Origin: Waddliaceae bacterium
GTDB lineage: Bacteria > Chlamydiota > Chlamydiia > Chlamydiales > SLOH01
Length of the DNA: 14,203 nucleotides
Reading direction: 5' to 3'
Assembly (NCBI GenBank): GCA_007132595.1
Contig: SLOH01000061.1
Span: forward strand, 1 to 14,203
The notes under the pieces: model-generated
What the model was told of the DNA's origin: nothing
The model's database searches: none
The model's input: only the letters and a program-made list of their open reading frames with translations
Shown here: positions 6,881 through 13,913 of the stretch, piece after piece
Numbering within the stretch: position 1 is the first letter of the stretch
Layout: every line of letters starts with the position of its first letter
Made by a program: the position numbers and the translations under genes

Positions 6881-7585
6881 TTGCATGCAATTGAGGTTTA
6901 TTTGACGTTACTTCTCTCTATGTTGCCATTTTATGTTTTGGGAAATCTGCATTGCATGGGAATGTGCGGCCCACTTGTCATGACAATTGGAGTCCATCCT
7001 CATCGTGTTTGGTACTTTTTTGGCAGAACGCTCTCTTTTGCTTTGGCTGGCGGAATCGCGGGGGGAGTTGGCGCAGTTCTTAGTCATCTTCTTCAACTGT
7101 TTCATATTCCGGCAATTACAAGTCTTTTATTTGGGGGGATCGCCTTGTTTGTCGGTATGAAAAATTTTATGAATCTCCCATCATTCTCATTTCAGTGGAT
7201 GAACCGATTTAATCGGCATCTCACTCACTTTGCCCTGAGCCCCCATCCATTTTCACTCTTTCTGTTCGGCTTTTTTACCGTGTTTCTCCCTTGCGGCCAG
7301 ACAATTATTGTCTTTTCTGCATGCGCTCTTGTCGGTAGCATTAATGTCGGGTTGATCAATGGATCTATTTTTGCCCTGTTGACGAGCCCGTCATTACTGC
7401 TTGCGATGCACTCCCACCGATACCTTGCAAAGTGGAAAGCATCATACAACTCTATTTTCATTACTCTATGTTTTTTCGCCGGCACTCTCTCGATTTGCCG
7501 AGGGCTTGCAGAACTTGAGTGGATTTCTCATATGGAGATATTTAAAGGGATAGGGGGAGAAAGCCTCCATTTTGTTCTTTATTAA
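6881..7585 (+). CDS. TauE/SafE / DsbD_2-type integral membrane protein with HCxGMC motif
   Basis: About 234 residues with roughly six hydrophobic spans and the family signature GNLHCMGMCGPLV (residues 21-33; H24, C25, C29) in the first span. It also has a second polytopic repeat with FLPCGQTIIVFSACALVGS, where the LPCG turn and cysteine recur. Such proteins (often annotated 'sulfite exporter TauE/SafE family' or urease-accessory-UreH-like) are commonly found with cbb3 oxidase assembly and copper-handling genes; the paired cysteines and histidine suggest metal or thiol handling. The substrate here is not known. The start is uncertain: the longest frame uses TTG with no ribosome-binding site, while the ATG at 6920 (residue 14, MLPFYVLGNLHC) fits the usual family N-terminus. 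It lies 17 bp after the small membrane gene, probably in the same operon. Confidence 0.8.
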   Translation: MHAIEVYLTLLLSMLPFYVLGNLHCMGMCGPLVMTIGVHPHRVWYFFGRTLSFALAGGIAGGVGAVLSHLLQLFHIPAITSLLFGGIALFVGMKNFMNLPSFSFQWMNRFNRHLTHFALSPHPFSLFLFGFFTVFLPCGQTIIVFSACALVGSINVGLINGSIFALLTSPSLLLAMHSHRYLAKWKASYNSIFITLCFFAGTLSICRGLAELEWISHMEIFKGIGGESLHFVLY

Positions 7586-7594
7586 AAACAGTTC

Positions 7595-7621
7595 TAATCA
7601 ACCGATTATTTTTTCTTTTTT
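7595..7621 (+). terminator. Possible weak intrinsic terminator after the TauE/SafE-type gene
   Basis: A short stem TAATC/GATTA (7595-7599 and 7604-7608) with a 4-nt loop is followed directly by a T-rich run (7609-7621). A 5-bp AT-rich stem is weak, so this is tentative. Position between the operon end and the rpsL promoter fits. Confidence 0.3.
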
Positions 7622-7642
7622 GCAAAAGTTGAATGATTAACC

Positions 7643-7671
7643 TTTTCAAAAAACGAAGGATTGCTTATACT
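7643..7671 (+). promoter_or_regulatory. Sigma70-type promoter for rpsL
   Basis: TTTTCA (7643-7648) and TATACT (7666-7671) are separated by exactly 17 bp; -10 matches 5 of 6 and -35 matches 4 of 6. Transcription would start near 7678, leaving a leader of roughly 55 nt. The leader contains a small inverted repeat ATCAAA-T-TTTGAT (7688-7700) of unknown meaning, then GGGAG (7719-7723) as the rpsL ribosome-binding site. This is the best promoter candidate in the window. Confidence 0.6.
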
Positions 7672-7731
7672 TCCTAGGTATTTATTGATCAAATTTTGAT
7701 TGATAACTGATTATCGAAGGGAGAATATTGA

Positions 7732-8103
7732 ATGCCAACGATTAACCAACTCGTTCGGAAGAATAGAACACCAAAGAAAAAGCGTAGTCGTTCGCCTGCA
7801 TTGCAAGCTTGTCCACAGAGACGTGGAGTTTGCGTTCAGGTAAAGACGAAAACGCCGAAAAAACCAAACTCTGCCTTGCGTAAGGTAGCATGGGTTCGAC
7901 TCTCAACAGGGCAAGAAGTCATTGCCTATATTGGGGGAGAGGGGCACAACTTGCAGGAGCACAGCATTGTTCTTGTTCGCGGTGGTCGAGTGAAAGACTT
8001 ACCCGGTGTACGTTACCATATCGTACGCGGAGCTTTGGACTGCGGTGCTGTAAAAGACCGTAAACAAGGAAGATCAAAATACGGGGCGAAGCGTCCTAAG
8101 TAA
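7732..8103 (+). CDS. rpsL: 30S ribosomal protein S12
   Basis: 123 residues, the normal length for S12. It has the decoding-centre loops [12 protein letters not shown] (about residues 41-52) and [13 protein letters not shown] (about 84-96), which line the A site and monitor codon-anticodon pairing; the lysines whose mutation gives streptomycin resistance are wild type. The stretch between them reads [21 protein letters not shown], with YIGG rather than the common YIPG, a form I associate with Chlamydiae. GGGAG lies eight bases before the ATG. It is first in the rpsL-rpsG-fusA-rpsJ block and is preceded by a good promoter. An unusually long 198-bp hairpin-rich gap separates it from rpsG. Confidence 0.98.
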   Translation: MPTINQLVRKNRTPKKKRSRSPALQACPQRRGVCVQVKTKTPKKPNSALRKVAWVRLSTGQEVIAYIGGEGHNLQEHSIVLVRGGRVKDLPGVRYHIVRGALDCGAVKDRKQGRSKYGAKRPK

Positions 8104-8105
8104 CT

Positions 8106-8133
8106 CTAGGATCTCTATTTAATGAGATCCTAG
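8106..8133 (+). terminator. Hairpin 1 in the rpsL-rpsG gap (10-bp perfect stem)
   Basis: CTAGGATCTC (8106-8115) and GAGATCCTAG (8124-8133) are perfect complements around an 8-nt loop, starting 2 bp after the rpsL stop. No T-tract follows, because the next hairpin begins 2 bp later. It could be an attenuator/terminator part, an mRNA-stabilising 3' end, or a processing site; sequence alone does not decide. Confidence 0.6.
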
Positions 8134-8135
8134 TT

Positions 8136-8167
8136 CGTGATTTGTGTTTATGAAAGCACAAATCACG
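8136..8167 (+). terminator. Hairpin 2 in the rpsL-rpsG gap (11-bp perfect stem)
   Basis: CGTGATTTGTG (8136-8146) and CACAAATCACG (8157-8167) are perfect complements around a 10-nt loop. It immediately follows hairpin 1 and precedes hairpin 3, so the three can form side by side. Not followed by a T-tract. Confidence 0.6.
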
Positions 8168-8192
8168 CACCGGTTCTATATGAACCTACGTG
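8163..8192 (+). other. Hairpin 3 in the rpsL-rpsG gap
   Basis: GGTTC (8172-8176) and GAACC (8182-8186) around TATAT, with an extended imperfect stem outside (CACGCA against TACGTG). The outer part shares bases with the right arm of hairpin 2 (8163-8167), so full extension of hairpin 3 would compete with hairpin 2. It is followed by a T-rich but interrupted stretch (8196-8219). Confidence 0.45.
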
Positions 8193-8301
8193 AAGTTGTT
8201 TTGATTTCCTTTTCATTGTTCGCAAGAGTAAATGCGGGCTATTAACTTAGAATAGGTGGACAAGTAGAGAAGCCTTAAAGTGAATTGGAGAAGATTTAAC
8301 G

Positions 8302-8778
8302 ATGTCAAGAAGACGAAGAGCAGAAAAGCGTAAAGTCCAGCCGGATCCTGTTTACGGCAGCGAGCTACTGGAAAAATTTATTAACAAAGTGATGATAAGC
8401 GGAAAGAAAACTGTTTCTCGACGTATTGTATATGGTGCGATCGATAAGTTTTCTCAACGCGTCAAGCGGACGGATAACCCTCTTGAGGCATTTGAGCAAG
8501 CATTGGAAAATGCGAAACCCACACTTGAAGTTAAGTCGCGCCGCATTGGTGGAGCTACTTATCAAGTACCGATAGAAATTGCCCCTCACCGTCGGACTGC
8601 ACTCGCAATGCGCTGGATTATTAACTATTCTCGAGCAAAAAGTGGACGCTCAATGGAAGAGGCGCTTTCTGGTGAACTCTCTGATTGTTTTAATAATCAA
8701 GGGTCGACAATTAAGAAAAAAGACGACACCCACCGTATGGCCGAAGCGAATAAAGCTTTTGCTCATTATAGATGGTAA
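8302..8778 (+). CDS. rpsG: 30S ribosomal protein S7
   Basis: 158 residues, normal for S7 (about 156). The N-terminus [20 protein letters not shown], the central [34 protein letters not shown] segment and the C-terminal [18 protein letters not shown] are textbook S7. It nucleates folding of the 3' head domain of 16S rRNA and can in some bacteria repress its own operon. GGAGA lies about 11 bases before the ATG, a rather long spacing. The 198-bp gap to rpsL is longer than usual, so this gene may have its own promoter or be controlled by the hairpins there. fusA follows after 15 bp. Confidence 0.98.
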   Translation: MSRRRRAEKRKVQPDPVYGSELLEKFINKVMISGKKTVSRRIVYGAIDKFSQRVKRTDNPLEAFEQALENAKPTLEVKSRRIGGATYQVPIEIAPHRRTALAMRWIINYSRAKSGRSMEEALSGELSDCFNNQGSTIKKKDDTHRMAEANKAFAHYRW

Positions 8779-8793
8779 TAGGAGAAGGAATTA

Positions 8794-10878
8794 ATGATAG
8801 AAATTGATCGCGTAAAGAACGTGCGTAATATCGGAATTATGGCGCACATCGATGCCGGAAAAACGACTGTTACCGAGCGTATTCTCTTCTACTCCGGAAA
8901 ATCCCATCGAATTGGAGAGGTTCATAATGGCGCTGCCACAATGGACTGGATGGCTCAAGAGCAGGAGCGTGGAATTACCATTACATCGGCGGCAACTACG
9001 ATTTTTTGGAAAGAATCCAAAATTAACATTATCGACACTCCCGGACAAGTTGACTTTACAGTAGAAGTTGAGCGTTCGCTTCGTGTACTTGATGGTGCGG
9101 TTGCTGTTTTTGATGCTGTATCTGGTGTGGAGCCACAATCAGAGACTGTTTGGCGTCAAGCTGATACCTATGAAGTGCCGAGAATTGCTTTTATTAATAA
9201 AATGGACCGCATGGGCGCTGATTTCTTCGAAGCGGTGAGCTCAATGAAGGAAAAATTGCATGCCAATGCTGTTCCTGTTCATTTACCTATTGGAGCAGAG
9301 GCCGAGTTTGATGGAATCATCGATCTTGTCACTATGAAAGCTCTTTACTTCAAGGAAGATGGTTTTGGAGCAGAATGGGAAGAAAAGGAAATTCCGGCAG
9401 ACTATCTTGATCGAGCAAATGCAATGCGCGCAGAGCTTTTAGATGAGCTTGCTCTTTTAGAAGATGAGAACGATGAGTTTATGACAAAAGTTCTTGAAGA
9501 TCCAGACGCACTTACTCCGGAAGAGCTCCACGCAGTGATTCGAAAAGGTGTTCTATCTAATAAAATTAATCCGGTTCTTTGCGGAAGTGCCTTGAAAAAC
9601 AAGGGAGTTCAGCAACTACTTGACGTCATTGTTGAGTGGATGCCGTCACCTTTGGATCGTACGAATGTTAAAGGTCTTATCCCGGATTCGGACGAAGAGG
9701 TTAGTGTTGAGCCAAAAGATGATGCCCCACTTGCAGCACTTGCTTTTAAGGTGATGACAGACCCTTATGTCGGACGTCTAACATTTATACGTATCTATTC
9801 GGGTGTATTGGATAAAGGGATGAACCTTGTTAATACAACAAAAGAAAAGAAAGAGCGCGTATCAAGATTGATCGAGATGCATGCGAACCAGCGGAAGGAA
9901 CGCGACCAATTCTTCACCGGGGACATTGCGGCATGTGTCGGATTGAAGTATACAACAACTGGCGACACTCTCTGTGCTGCGGGTCAGAAGCAGATAGTTT
10001 TGGAGAGAATGGTATTTCCTGAGCCTGTGATTTCGATGGCAATCGAGCCGAAGTCAAAAGCAGATCGTGAAAAGCTTTCAACGGCACTTAGCGCACTCTC
10101 AGAAGAAGATCCAACGTTTCGCGTTTCAACTGATGAGGATACGGGACAAACGATTATTTCCGGGATGGGTGAGTTGCACCTTGATGTTTTGCACGATCGT
10201 ATGAAGCGAGAGTTTAACGTCGAGGCCAATGTTGGTAAGCCTCAAGTCTCATATAAAGAGACGATCACGGCGCCTTCTAAGTCGCAAACGAAGTTCGTTA
10301 AGCAAAGTGGTGGACGTGGACAGTACGCTCACGTTGAGCTTGAAATCGAGCCTAATGAAACAGGCAAGGGCATTCAGATCGAGAGTAAGATTGTCGGTGG
10401 TGTTATTCCAAAAGAGTATATTCCTGCTGTTATCAAAGGGATTGAGGAAGGACTTTCAAGTGGTGTACTTGCAGGTTATAATCTCGTTGATGTTAAAGTT
10501 GCGATTGTCTTTGGATCGTATCACGATGTTGACTCTAATGAGATGGCCTTTAAAATTTGCGGATCTATGGCAATTAAAGATGCTGCTGCAAAAGCAAAGC
10601 CAATTATCTTAGAGCCGATCATGAAGGTGGTTGTGACAACTCCTGAAACATCAATGGGTGATGTGATTGGTGACATTAACCGTCGTCGAGGACAAATTCA
10701 AAAGCAAGAACTGCAGAAAAGTGCAGCTCTTGTCGAGTCTCAAGTCCCGCTTAGCGAAATGTTCGGTTATGCCACTGATCTGCGTTCGATCACGTCAGGT
10801 CGTGCAAATTATACAATGGAATTTGCGCACTTCCAACGCGTTCCAACGAAACTACAAGAAGAAATTATCAAAAGGTAA
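8794..10878 (+). CDS. fusA: Translation elongation factor G
   Basis: 694 residues, full length for EF-G, the GTPase that drives ribosomal translocation and, with RRF, recycling. GTP-binding motifs: G1 AHIDAGKTT (17-25), G2 RGITIT (59-64), G3 DTPGQVDF (81-88), G4 NKMD (135-138), G5 in CGSALKNKG. Domain IV has the [16 protein letters not shown] stretch and domain V the [10 protein letters not shown] loop; all five domains are intact. The odd point is G3: the histidine expected at position 85, which orders the hydrolytic water on the ribosome, is glutamine (codon CAA, 9046-9048). Everything else looks like an active canonical EF-G. A strong GGAGAAGG lies before the ATG; rpsJ follows after 9 bp. 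Confidence 0.98.
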   Translation: MIEIDRVKNVRNIGIMAHIDAGKTTVTERILFYSGKSHRIGEVHNGAATMDWMAQEQERGITITSAATTIFWKESKINIIDTPGQVDFTVEVERSLRVLDGAVAVFDAVSGVEPQSETVWRQADTYEVPRIAFINKMDRMGADFFEAVSSMKEKLHANAVPVHLPIGAEAEFDGIIDLVTMKALYFKEDGFGAEWEEKEIPADYLDRANAMRAELLDELALLEDENDEFMTKVLEDPDALTPEELHAVIRKGVLSNKINPVLCGSALKNKGVQQLLDVIVEWMPSPLDRTNVKGLIPDSDEEVSVEPKDDAPLAALAFKVMTDPYVGRLTFIRIYSGVLDKGMNLVNTTKEKKERVSRLIEMHANQRKERDQFFTGDIAACVGLKYTTTGDTLCAAGQKQIVLERMVFPEPVISMAIEPKSKADREKLSTALSALSEEDPTFRVSTDEDTGQTIISGMGELHLDVLHDRMKREFNVEANVGKPQVSYKETITAPSKSQTKFVKQSGGRGQYAHVELEIEPNETGKGIQIESKIVGGVIPKEYIPAVIKGIEEGLSSGVLAGYNLVDVKVAIVFGSYHDVDSNEMAFKICGSMAIKDAAAKAKPIILEPIMKVVVTTPETSMGDVIGDINRRRGQIQKQELQKSAALVESQVPLSEMFGYATDLRSITSGRANYTMEFAHFQRVPTKLQEEIIKR

Positions 10879-10887
10879 AAGAGATCC

Positions 10888-11232
10888 ATGGCAAAACAGC
10901 AACAACAAAAGAAAGCAATCCAGAAGATTCGGATTCGTCTTAAAGGGTATGACCAGCGCTTGCTAGATCGCTCGACAGCTGATATCGTCGAAACAGCTAA
11001 GCGTACTGGCGCGGGTATTGCAGGTCCAATTCCTCTTCCAACTAGAAGAGAGATTTATACTGTTCTAAGATCCCCTCACGTGAACAAAAAGTCACGCGAA
11101 CAGTTTGAGATCCGCACACATAAAAGGCTGATTGAAATCCAAAATCCAACAGGAAAGACAATTGATGCCCTAAAAGGCCTCACTCTTCCTGCAGGTGTGG
11201 ATATCAAAATTAAAGCCGGAATGACGGCCTAA
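10888..11232 (+). CDS. rpsJ: 30S ribosomal protein S10
   Basis: 114 residues with the S10 core from [17 protein letters not shown] through [39 protein letters not shown] to VDIKIKAG. A Gln/Lys-rich N-terminal extension ([12 protein letters not shown]) of about 10 residues makes it longer than the usual 102-105. It is separated from the main S10 ribosomal-protein operon and placed after fusA, an arrangement I know from chlamydiae. It starts 9 bp after fusA with AGAGA upstream, and is followed by a strong hairpin that probably ends the transcript. The last gene of the block. Confidence 0.97.
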   Translation: MAKQQQQKKAIQKIRIRLKGYDQRLLDRSTADIVETAKRTGAGIAGPIPLPTRREIYTVLRSPHVNKKSREQFEIRTHKRLIEIQNPTGKTIDALKGLTLPAGVDIKIKAGMTA

Positions 11233-11243
11233 TTCAATTTCCT

Positions 11244-11274
11244 ATGGTGTAAGGAGAATCTCTCCTTACACCAT
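11244..11274 (+). terminator. Strong hairpin after rpsJ, probable transcript end
   Basis: ATGGTGTAAGGAGA (11244-11257) and TCTCCTTACACCAT (11261-11274) form a perfect 14-bp stem with a 3-nt loop, 11 bp after the rpsJ stop. There is no T-tract on either side, so it is not a classic intrinsic terminator; it may block 3' exonuclease or work with another factor. Confidence 0.55.
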
Positions 11275-11341
11275 CTGAAACTTCGACGCTTCGATCTAAT
11301 CTATACTATAGACCCTTTGCATTTTCAGACTCGTCTGCTTA

Positions 11342-11492
11342 GGAAACACTAAAATTCCAGATTGCCTTACACTTAACGCCCTCTTCGAAGAAACAATCGA
11401 TCTTAACTACTTGATAGTAAGTTGAGTGCGTTTTTGTTGAATTCACTAGGAAAAGGCGCTAAATCTAATAATTTGAGAAAATCAGACCTTCC
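11342..11492 (+). repeat. MITE-like palindromic repeat, copy C (about 151 bp, diverged)
   Basis: Same family as copies A and B. The middle and right half are well kept (ACAATCGATCTTAAC, GAGTGCGTTTTTG at 11424 onward, GAATTC, AAGGCG, then TTGAGAAAATCAGACCTTCC at the right edge). The left terminal repeat (GGAAACACTAAAATTCCAG from 11342) is more diverged. TTA borders both ends (11339-11341 and 11493-11495), a possible short target duplication. It lies between the convergent genes rpsJ and the small gene downstream of rodA, like copy A between bshA and dnaA. Confidence 0.75.
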
Positions 11493-11543
11493 TTAATGAT
11501 TAATAGGCATCGATTTTTCTTGTCTCTACTCAAGTCACAATTT

Positions 11544-11984
11544 TTAAGAGACATTAGATGTTTTCCAAATCTTTCCATTGATATGCGTTTCTTGCTGAAC
11601 AGCTGAGAAAAAATTTGCTCGAAAGAGGTATTCATCATTTGTTTGAAGAGTAAAAGTCTCCTCTCCTTTCAATGTCTCCTTATCTTCATACTTCCAAGTG
11701 ATTGCATTGTCTGTGATCAATCCATGTCCTTTCGTGTGTAAAAGCTCATTTCTAAGTTCGATCTCAAACTCATTGGTCGTTAGAAGTGTCAGTCGGTAGT
11801 AGTTGATCCCTTTATGATGAGCGGAGGGGATTTCAACCACTTGCTTACAAGAGAGTCTTTTTTTTCTCATGGCCTCAACTTCCCACCGAGTAAAGATCGG
11901 CAGAGCTTCAGCAGAGCCGGAGATTTGTAACTCTCCAACCCCAAGCCACGTTCCTTGTTGAAATAAGAATGGATGCATTGTCAT
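11544..11984 (-). CDS. Hypothetical small protein downstream of rodA, possibly beta-barrel/lipocalin-like
   Basis: 146 residues, no signal peptide or membrane span, so probably cytoplasmic. I do not recognise it firmly. The N-terminus FLFQQGTWLGVGELQISGSAEALPIFTRWEVE, with a GxWxGxG motif followed by alternating beta-like strands across the whole length, is reminiscent of nitrobindin-like or other fatty-acid-binding-protein-type barrels. That is a fold-level guess, with no visible heme histidine motif. It starts in the rodA stop codon (TAATG overlap) and has a perfect AGGAGG ribosome-binding site 11 bases upstream inside the rodA end, so it is co-transcribed and translationally coupled with rodA. 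That suggests, but does not show, a cell-wall-related or housekeeping role. Confidence 0.75.
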   Translation of the reverse strand: MTMHPFLFQQGTWLGVGELQISGSAEALPIFTRWEVEAMRKKRLSCKQVVEIPSAHHKGINYYRLTLLTTNEFEIELRNELLHTKGHGLITDNAITWKYEDKETLKGEETFTLQTNDEYLFRANFFSAVQQETHINGKIWKTSNVS

Positions 11985-13120
11985 TAGAACATGAACCTCC
12001 TGCTATAAATGCTTTGAAGCAGACCAAGGGCTGCCATTGTAATGAGAGTGCTTGTCCCTCCATAGCTGATCAGGACAAGTGGGACGCCGGTTATAGGTAG
12101 AAACCCTGTCATCATGCCGATATTGATCAGGATGTGTATGGCAATATATCCTGTAATTCCAGCAGCAAGTAGCCTTCCAAAAAGGGTGGGGGCAGCTGCG
12201 GTCACTTGGAAACAGAGGTAAAGGAGCACATAAAAGAGGGACATCAGAAAGATTACACCGATGAGTCCGAATTGTTCGGCGTAGGAAGGAAAGACAGAGT
12301 CTGTCCAAGCGGCCGGCAGCCAACCGCCTGATGTATACTCAGCTTTTCTCCACCCTGTACCTGATACTCCTCCGATTGCGATTGCTGTCTCACTTGCCTT
12401 CTGGTGATGCGTACCAGGCTCTAATCTCTTCAATTGATACTCTTTTAATACTTTGCTCGCCACTGGCCTTGCATGTTCATGTGGAATCAATCCTAGAAAT
12501 ATCGATGTGACAAGGAGAAGGAAAATCAGTGCCACATACGTCATGGCTTTCACAATTTTCGGGTGGATATTTCCAAAATAGAACATCATGAGTGTCATTG
12601 GAATCAATACAAGAGCGGATCCTAGATCCGGTTGCTTTAGAATCAGTAGAAATGGAATTCCGATAATGATGCCGGCCCAGAAGAGAGTGCTTAAACGCGA
12701 AGCTCGGTCAGAGAACTTCTCGAGGAACCAGCTGAGAGTAATGACAACGATTAACTTGGCTGTCTCAGAGGGCTGAATACTAATACCGATCAGTGGGATA
12801 CGGTACCATCTTTGGACTCCTACGATCGTTTTGGTGAAGAAGAGACCAAGTAGTGAGAGAATCATTAGCACATACAAAAGCCATGTCCATTCGTGCAACT
12901 TGCGGTAGTCAAATGCGGCAGCGCATATAAATACAAAGATGCCAATGATAAACCATTTCGCTTGATTGATGACATATGGTGTAAAAATACGCTCTTCCAT
13001 TCCATCAGGAGTCATTTCAATAGTTGCAGATGAGATGACAAGTAAGCTGATGAGCATTAAGAGTCCAAGCACTGGAATGATGCGAAAGTCGATTTTGAAT
13101 AATTTTTTAAAGTCTAACAT
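11984..13120 (-). CDS. rodA: Peptidoglycan polymerase RodA (SEDS family)
   Basis: A SEDS-family membrane glycosyltransferase with about ten hydrophobic spans. It polymerises lipid II into glycan strands for lateral wall growth with a partner class B PBP. Motifs: IGISIQPSETAKL, LKQPDLGSALVL, the catalytic-region stretch WLPAAWTDSVFPSYAEQFGLIG (the conserved Asp is in WTD; the more common EHTDF reads AWTDS here) and NIGMMTGFLPITGVPLVLISYGGTS. RodA is favoured over FtsW by the N-terminus (MLDFKKLFKIDFRIIP) and the NIGMMTGFLPITG segment. The frame extends nine codons further to a GTG at 13147. I chose the ATG at 13120 because AAGG lies six bases upstream and the resulting 378-residue protein fits RodA. 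The following small gene overlaps its stop. Confidence 0.93.
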   Translation of the reverse strand: MLDFKKLFKIDFRIIPVLGLLMLISLLVISSATIEMTPDGMEERIFTPYVINQAKWFIIGIFVFICAAAFDYRKLHEWTWLLYVLMILSLLGLFFTKTIVGVQRWYRIPLIGISIQPSETAKLIVVITLSWFLEKFSDRASRLSTLFWAGIIIGIPFLLILKQPDLGSALVLIPMTLMMFYFGNIHPKIVKAMTYVALIFLLLVTSIFLGLIPHEHARPVASKVLKEYQLKRLEPGTHHQKASETAIAIGGVSGTGWRKAEYTSGGWLPAAWTDSVFPSYAEQFGLIGVIFLMSLFYVLLYLCFQVTAAAPTLFGRLLAAGITGYIAIHILINIGMMTGFLPITGVPLVLISYGGTSTLITMAALGLLQSIYSRRFMF

Positions 13121-13379
13121 CAAAACCCTTGAAAAGGCGGTAATCACATTTATGCAGGTTGCCTAATTGCATGCGTGAGAGTCCAATTGTAACATATTGA
13201 AAAACCAGCAGAGCTCTTTCTCTTTGAGCTGTTTTCATAGGCTTTTATATTAAAGAGATTAAGGATAAGAATCCATCTGCAATTAAAACTTTTAAGGCGC
13301 CTTCAGGGTGCGAATGATTAGTCTTATTTATTTAAATGCAGTATCATTAACCGCATGAAAAGTAAAATGTATGTCATAA
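13121..13379. other. Divergent intergenic region between rodA and birA
   Basis: About 259 bases that should hold promoters in both directions, though I find no convincing -35/-10 pair; TATCAT at 13342-13347 is a fair -10 for birA without a good -35. Other structure: a short inverted repeat AGCTC/GAGCT separated by a 9-nt pyrimidine-rich stretch near 13212-13230, and a perfect 10-bp palindrome AAGGCGCCTT at 13294-13303 that could be a protein-binding site. No additional gene seen. Confidence 0.35.
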
Positions 13380-13913
13380 ATGAAAAAGGTTTATCTACCA
13401 TCTGTTGATTCGACAAATCTTTATGCGAAAAGACAGTTAGCTGATTTTCCAAAAGATAGTCTCACAATGATTGTTGCAGAGACACAAACACATGGTCGCG
13501 GGCAATTTGAGAAGCGCTGGATATCCCCAAAGGGGAATTTATACGTCACTTTTGTCAGTTTCTTACCAGGGTATCCGGCAGATATGACTCAAATTCCTTT
13601 AAAAACTGCTCGTCAAATTCAAGAGTGGTTATTCATGTATGGAATTACAGCAAAGATCAAGTGGCCAAACGATCTACTCGTGAATCATAAGAAAATTGCC
13701 GGCATTTTGTGTGAAACACTCGTACACGAAAACAGGCTGGCAGTCATTTTAGGGGTGGGGCTGAATGTCAATATGACAGAGCAGGAGGCATCGCAAATTG
13801 AGCAGCCTGCAACCTCTCTTCGTATGGAGACGGGGAGGCTGTTTGATTTGAATACCTTAATAGAGCAATTTCCGCGCCCAGTTGACGATGCTATAGATCA
13901 ATGTCAGGAGTGA
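13380..13913 (+). CDS. birA: Biotin--protein ligase, single catalytic domain
   Basis: 177 residues comprising only the BPL/LplA-type catalytic domain. It has DSTN (9-12), the biotinyl-AMP loop HGRGQFEKRWISPKGNLYVTF (near 40-60), KWPNDLLV with the ATP/biotin-contacting lysine region, KIAGILCE, GVGLNVN and the QPATSL segment. It activates biotin with ATP and attaches it to the biotin carboxyl carrier subunit of acetyl-CoA carboxylase. There is no N-terminal winged helix, so unlike E. coli BirA it cannot itself be a biotin-operon repressor, and the C-terminal SH3-like cap is absent or very short. An in-frame TAA precedes the ATG directly, fixing the start; no clear ribosome-binding site. Its end overlaps the convergent NifU-type gene by 23 bp. 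Neighbouring rodA is divergent. Confidence 0.92.
   Translation: MKKVYLPSVDSTNLYAKRQLADFPKDSLTMIVAETQTHGRGQFEKRWISPKGNLYVTFVSFLPGYPADMTQIPLKTARQIQEWLFMYGITAKIKWPNDLLVNHKKIAGILCETLVHENRLAVILGVGLNVNMTEQEASQIEQPATSLRMETGRLFDLNTLIEQFPRPVDDAIDQCQE

Noticed and set aside
6687..7585. The 58-residue frame and the TauE/SafE-type frame as one gene split by a frameshift
   Set aside because: The downstream frame is open only from 6845 and the downstream protein already has a complete family-like N-terminus; the small frame has its own ribosome-binding site and a full membrane span.
7672..7731. Riboswitch or structured leader before rpsL
   Set aside because: Only a 6-bp AT-rich inverted repeat is present in a leader of about 55 nt; too small for a known riboswitch class.
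10229..10966. Plus-strand frames of 127 and 99 residues
   Set aside because: They overlap fusA and the start of rpsJ in another frame, and those genes are unambiguous; the frames have low-complexity, Lys/Arg/Ser/Leu-rich content and no motifs.
11275..11341. tRNA or other RNA gene between rpsJ and copy C
   Set aside because: No cloverleaf, T-loop GGTTCGANTCC or paired acceptor stem could be found. The short CTATACTATAG palindrome alone is not evidence of an RNA gene.
3690..11492. CRISPR array formed by the repeated sequences
   Set aside because: The repeats are about 150-162 bp, in both orientations, kilobases apart and lack regular spacers; no cas genes are present.
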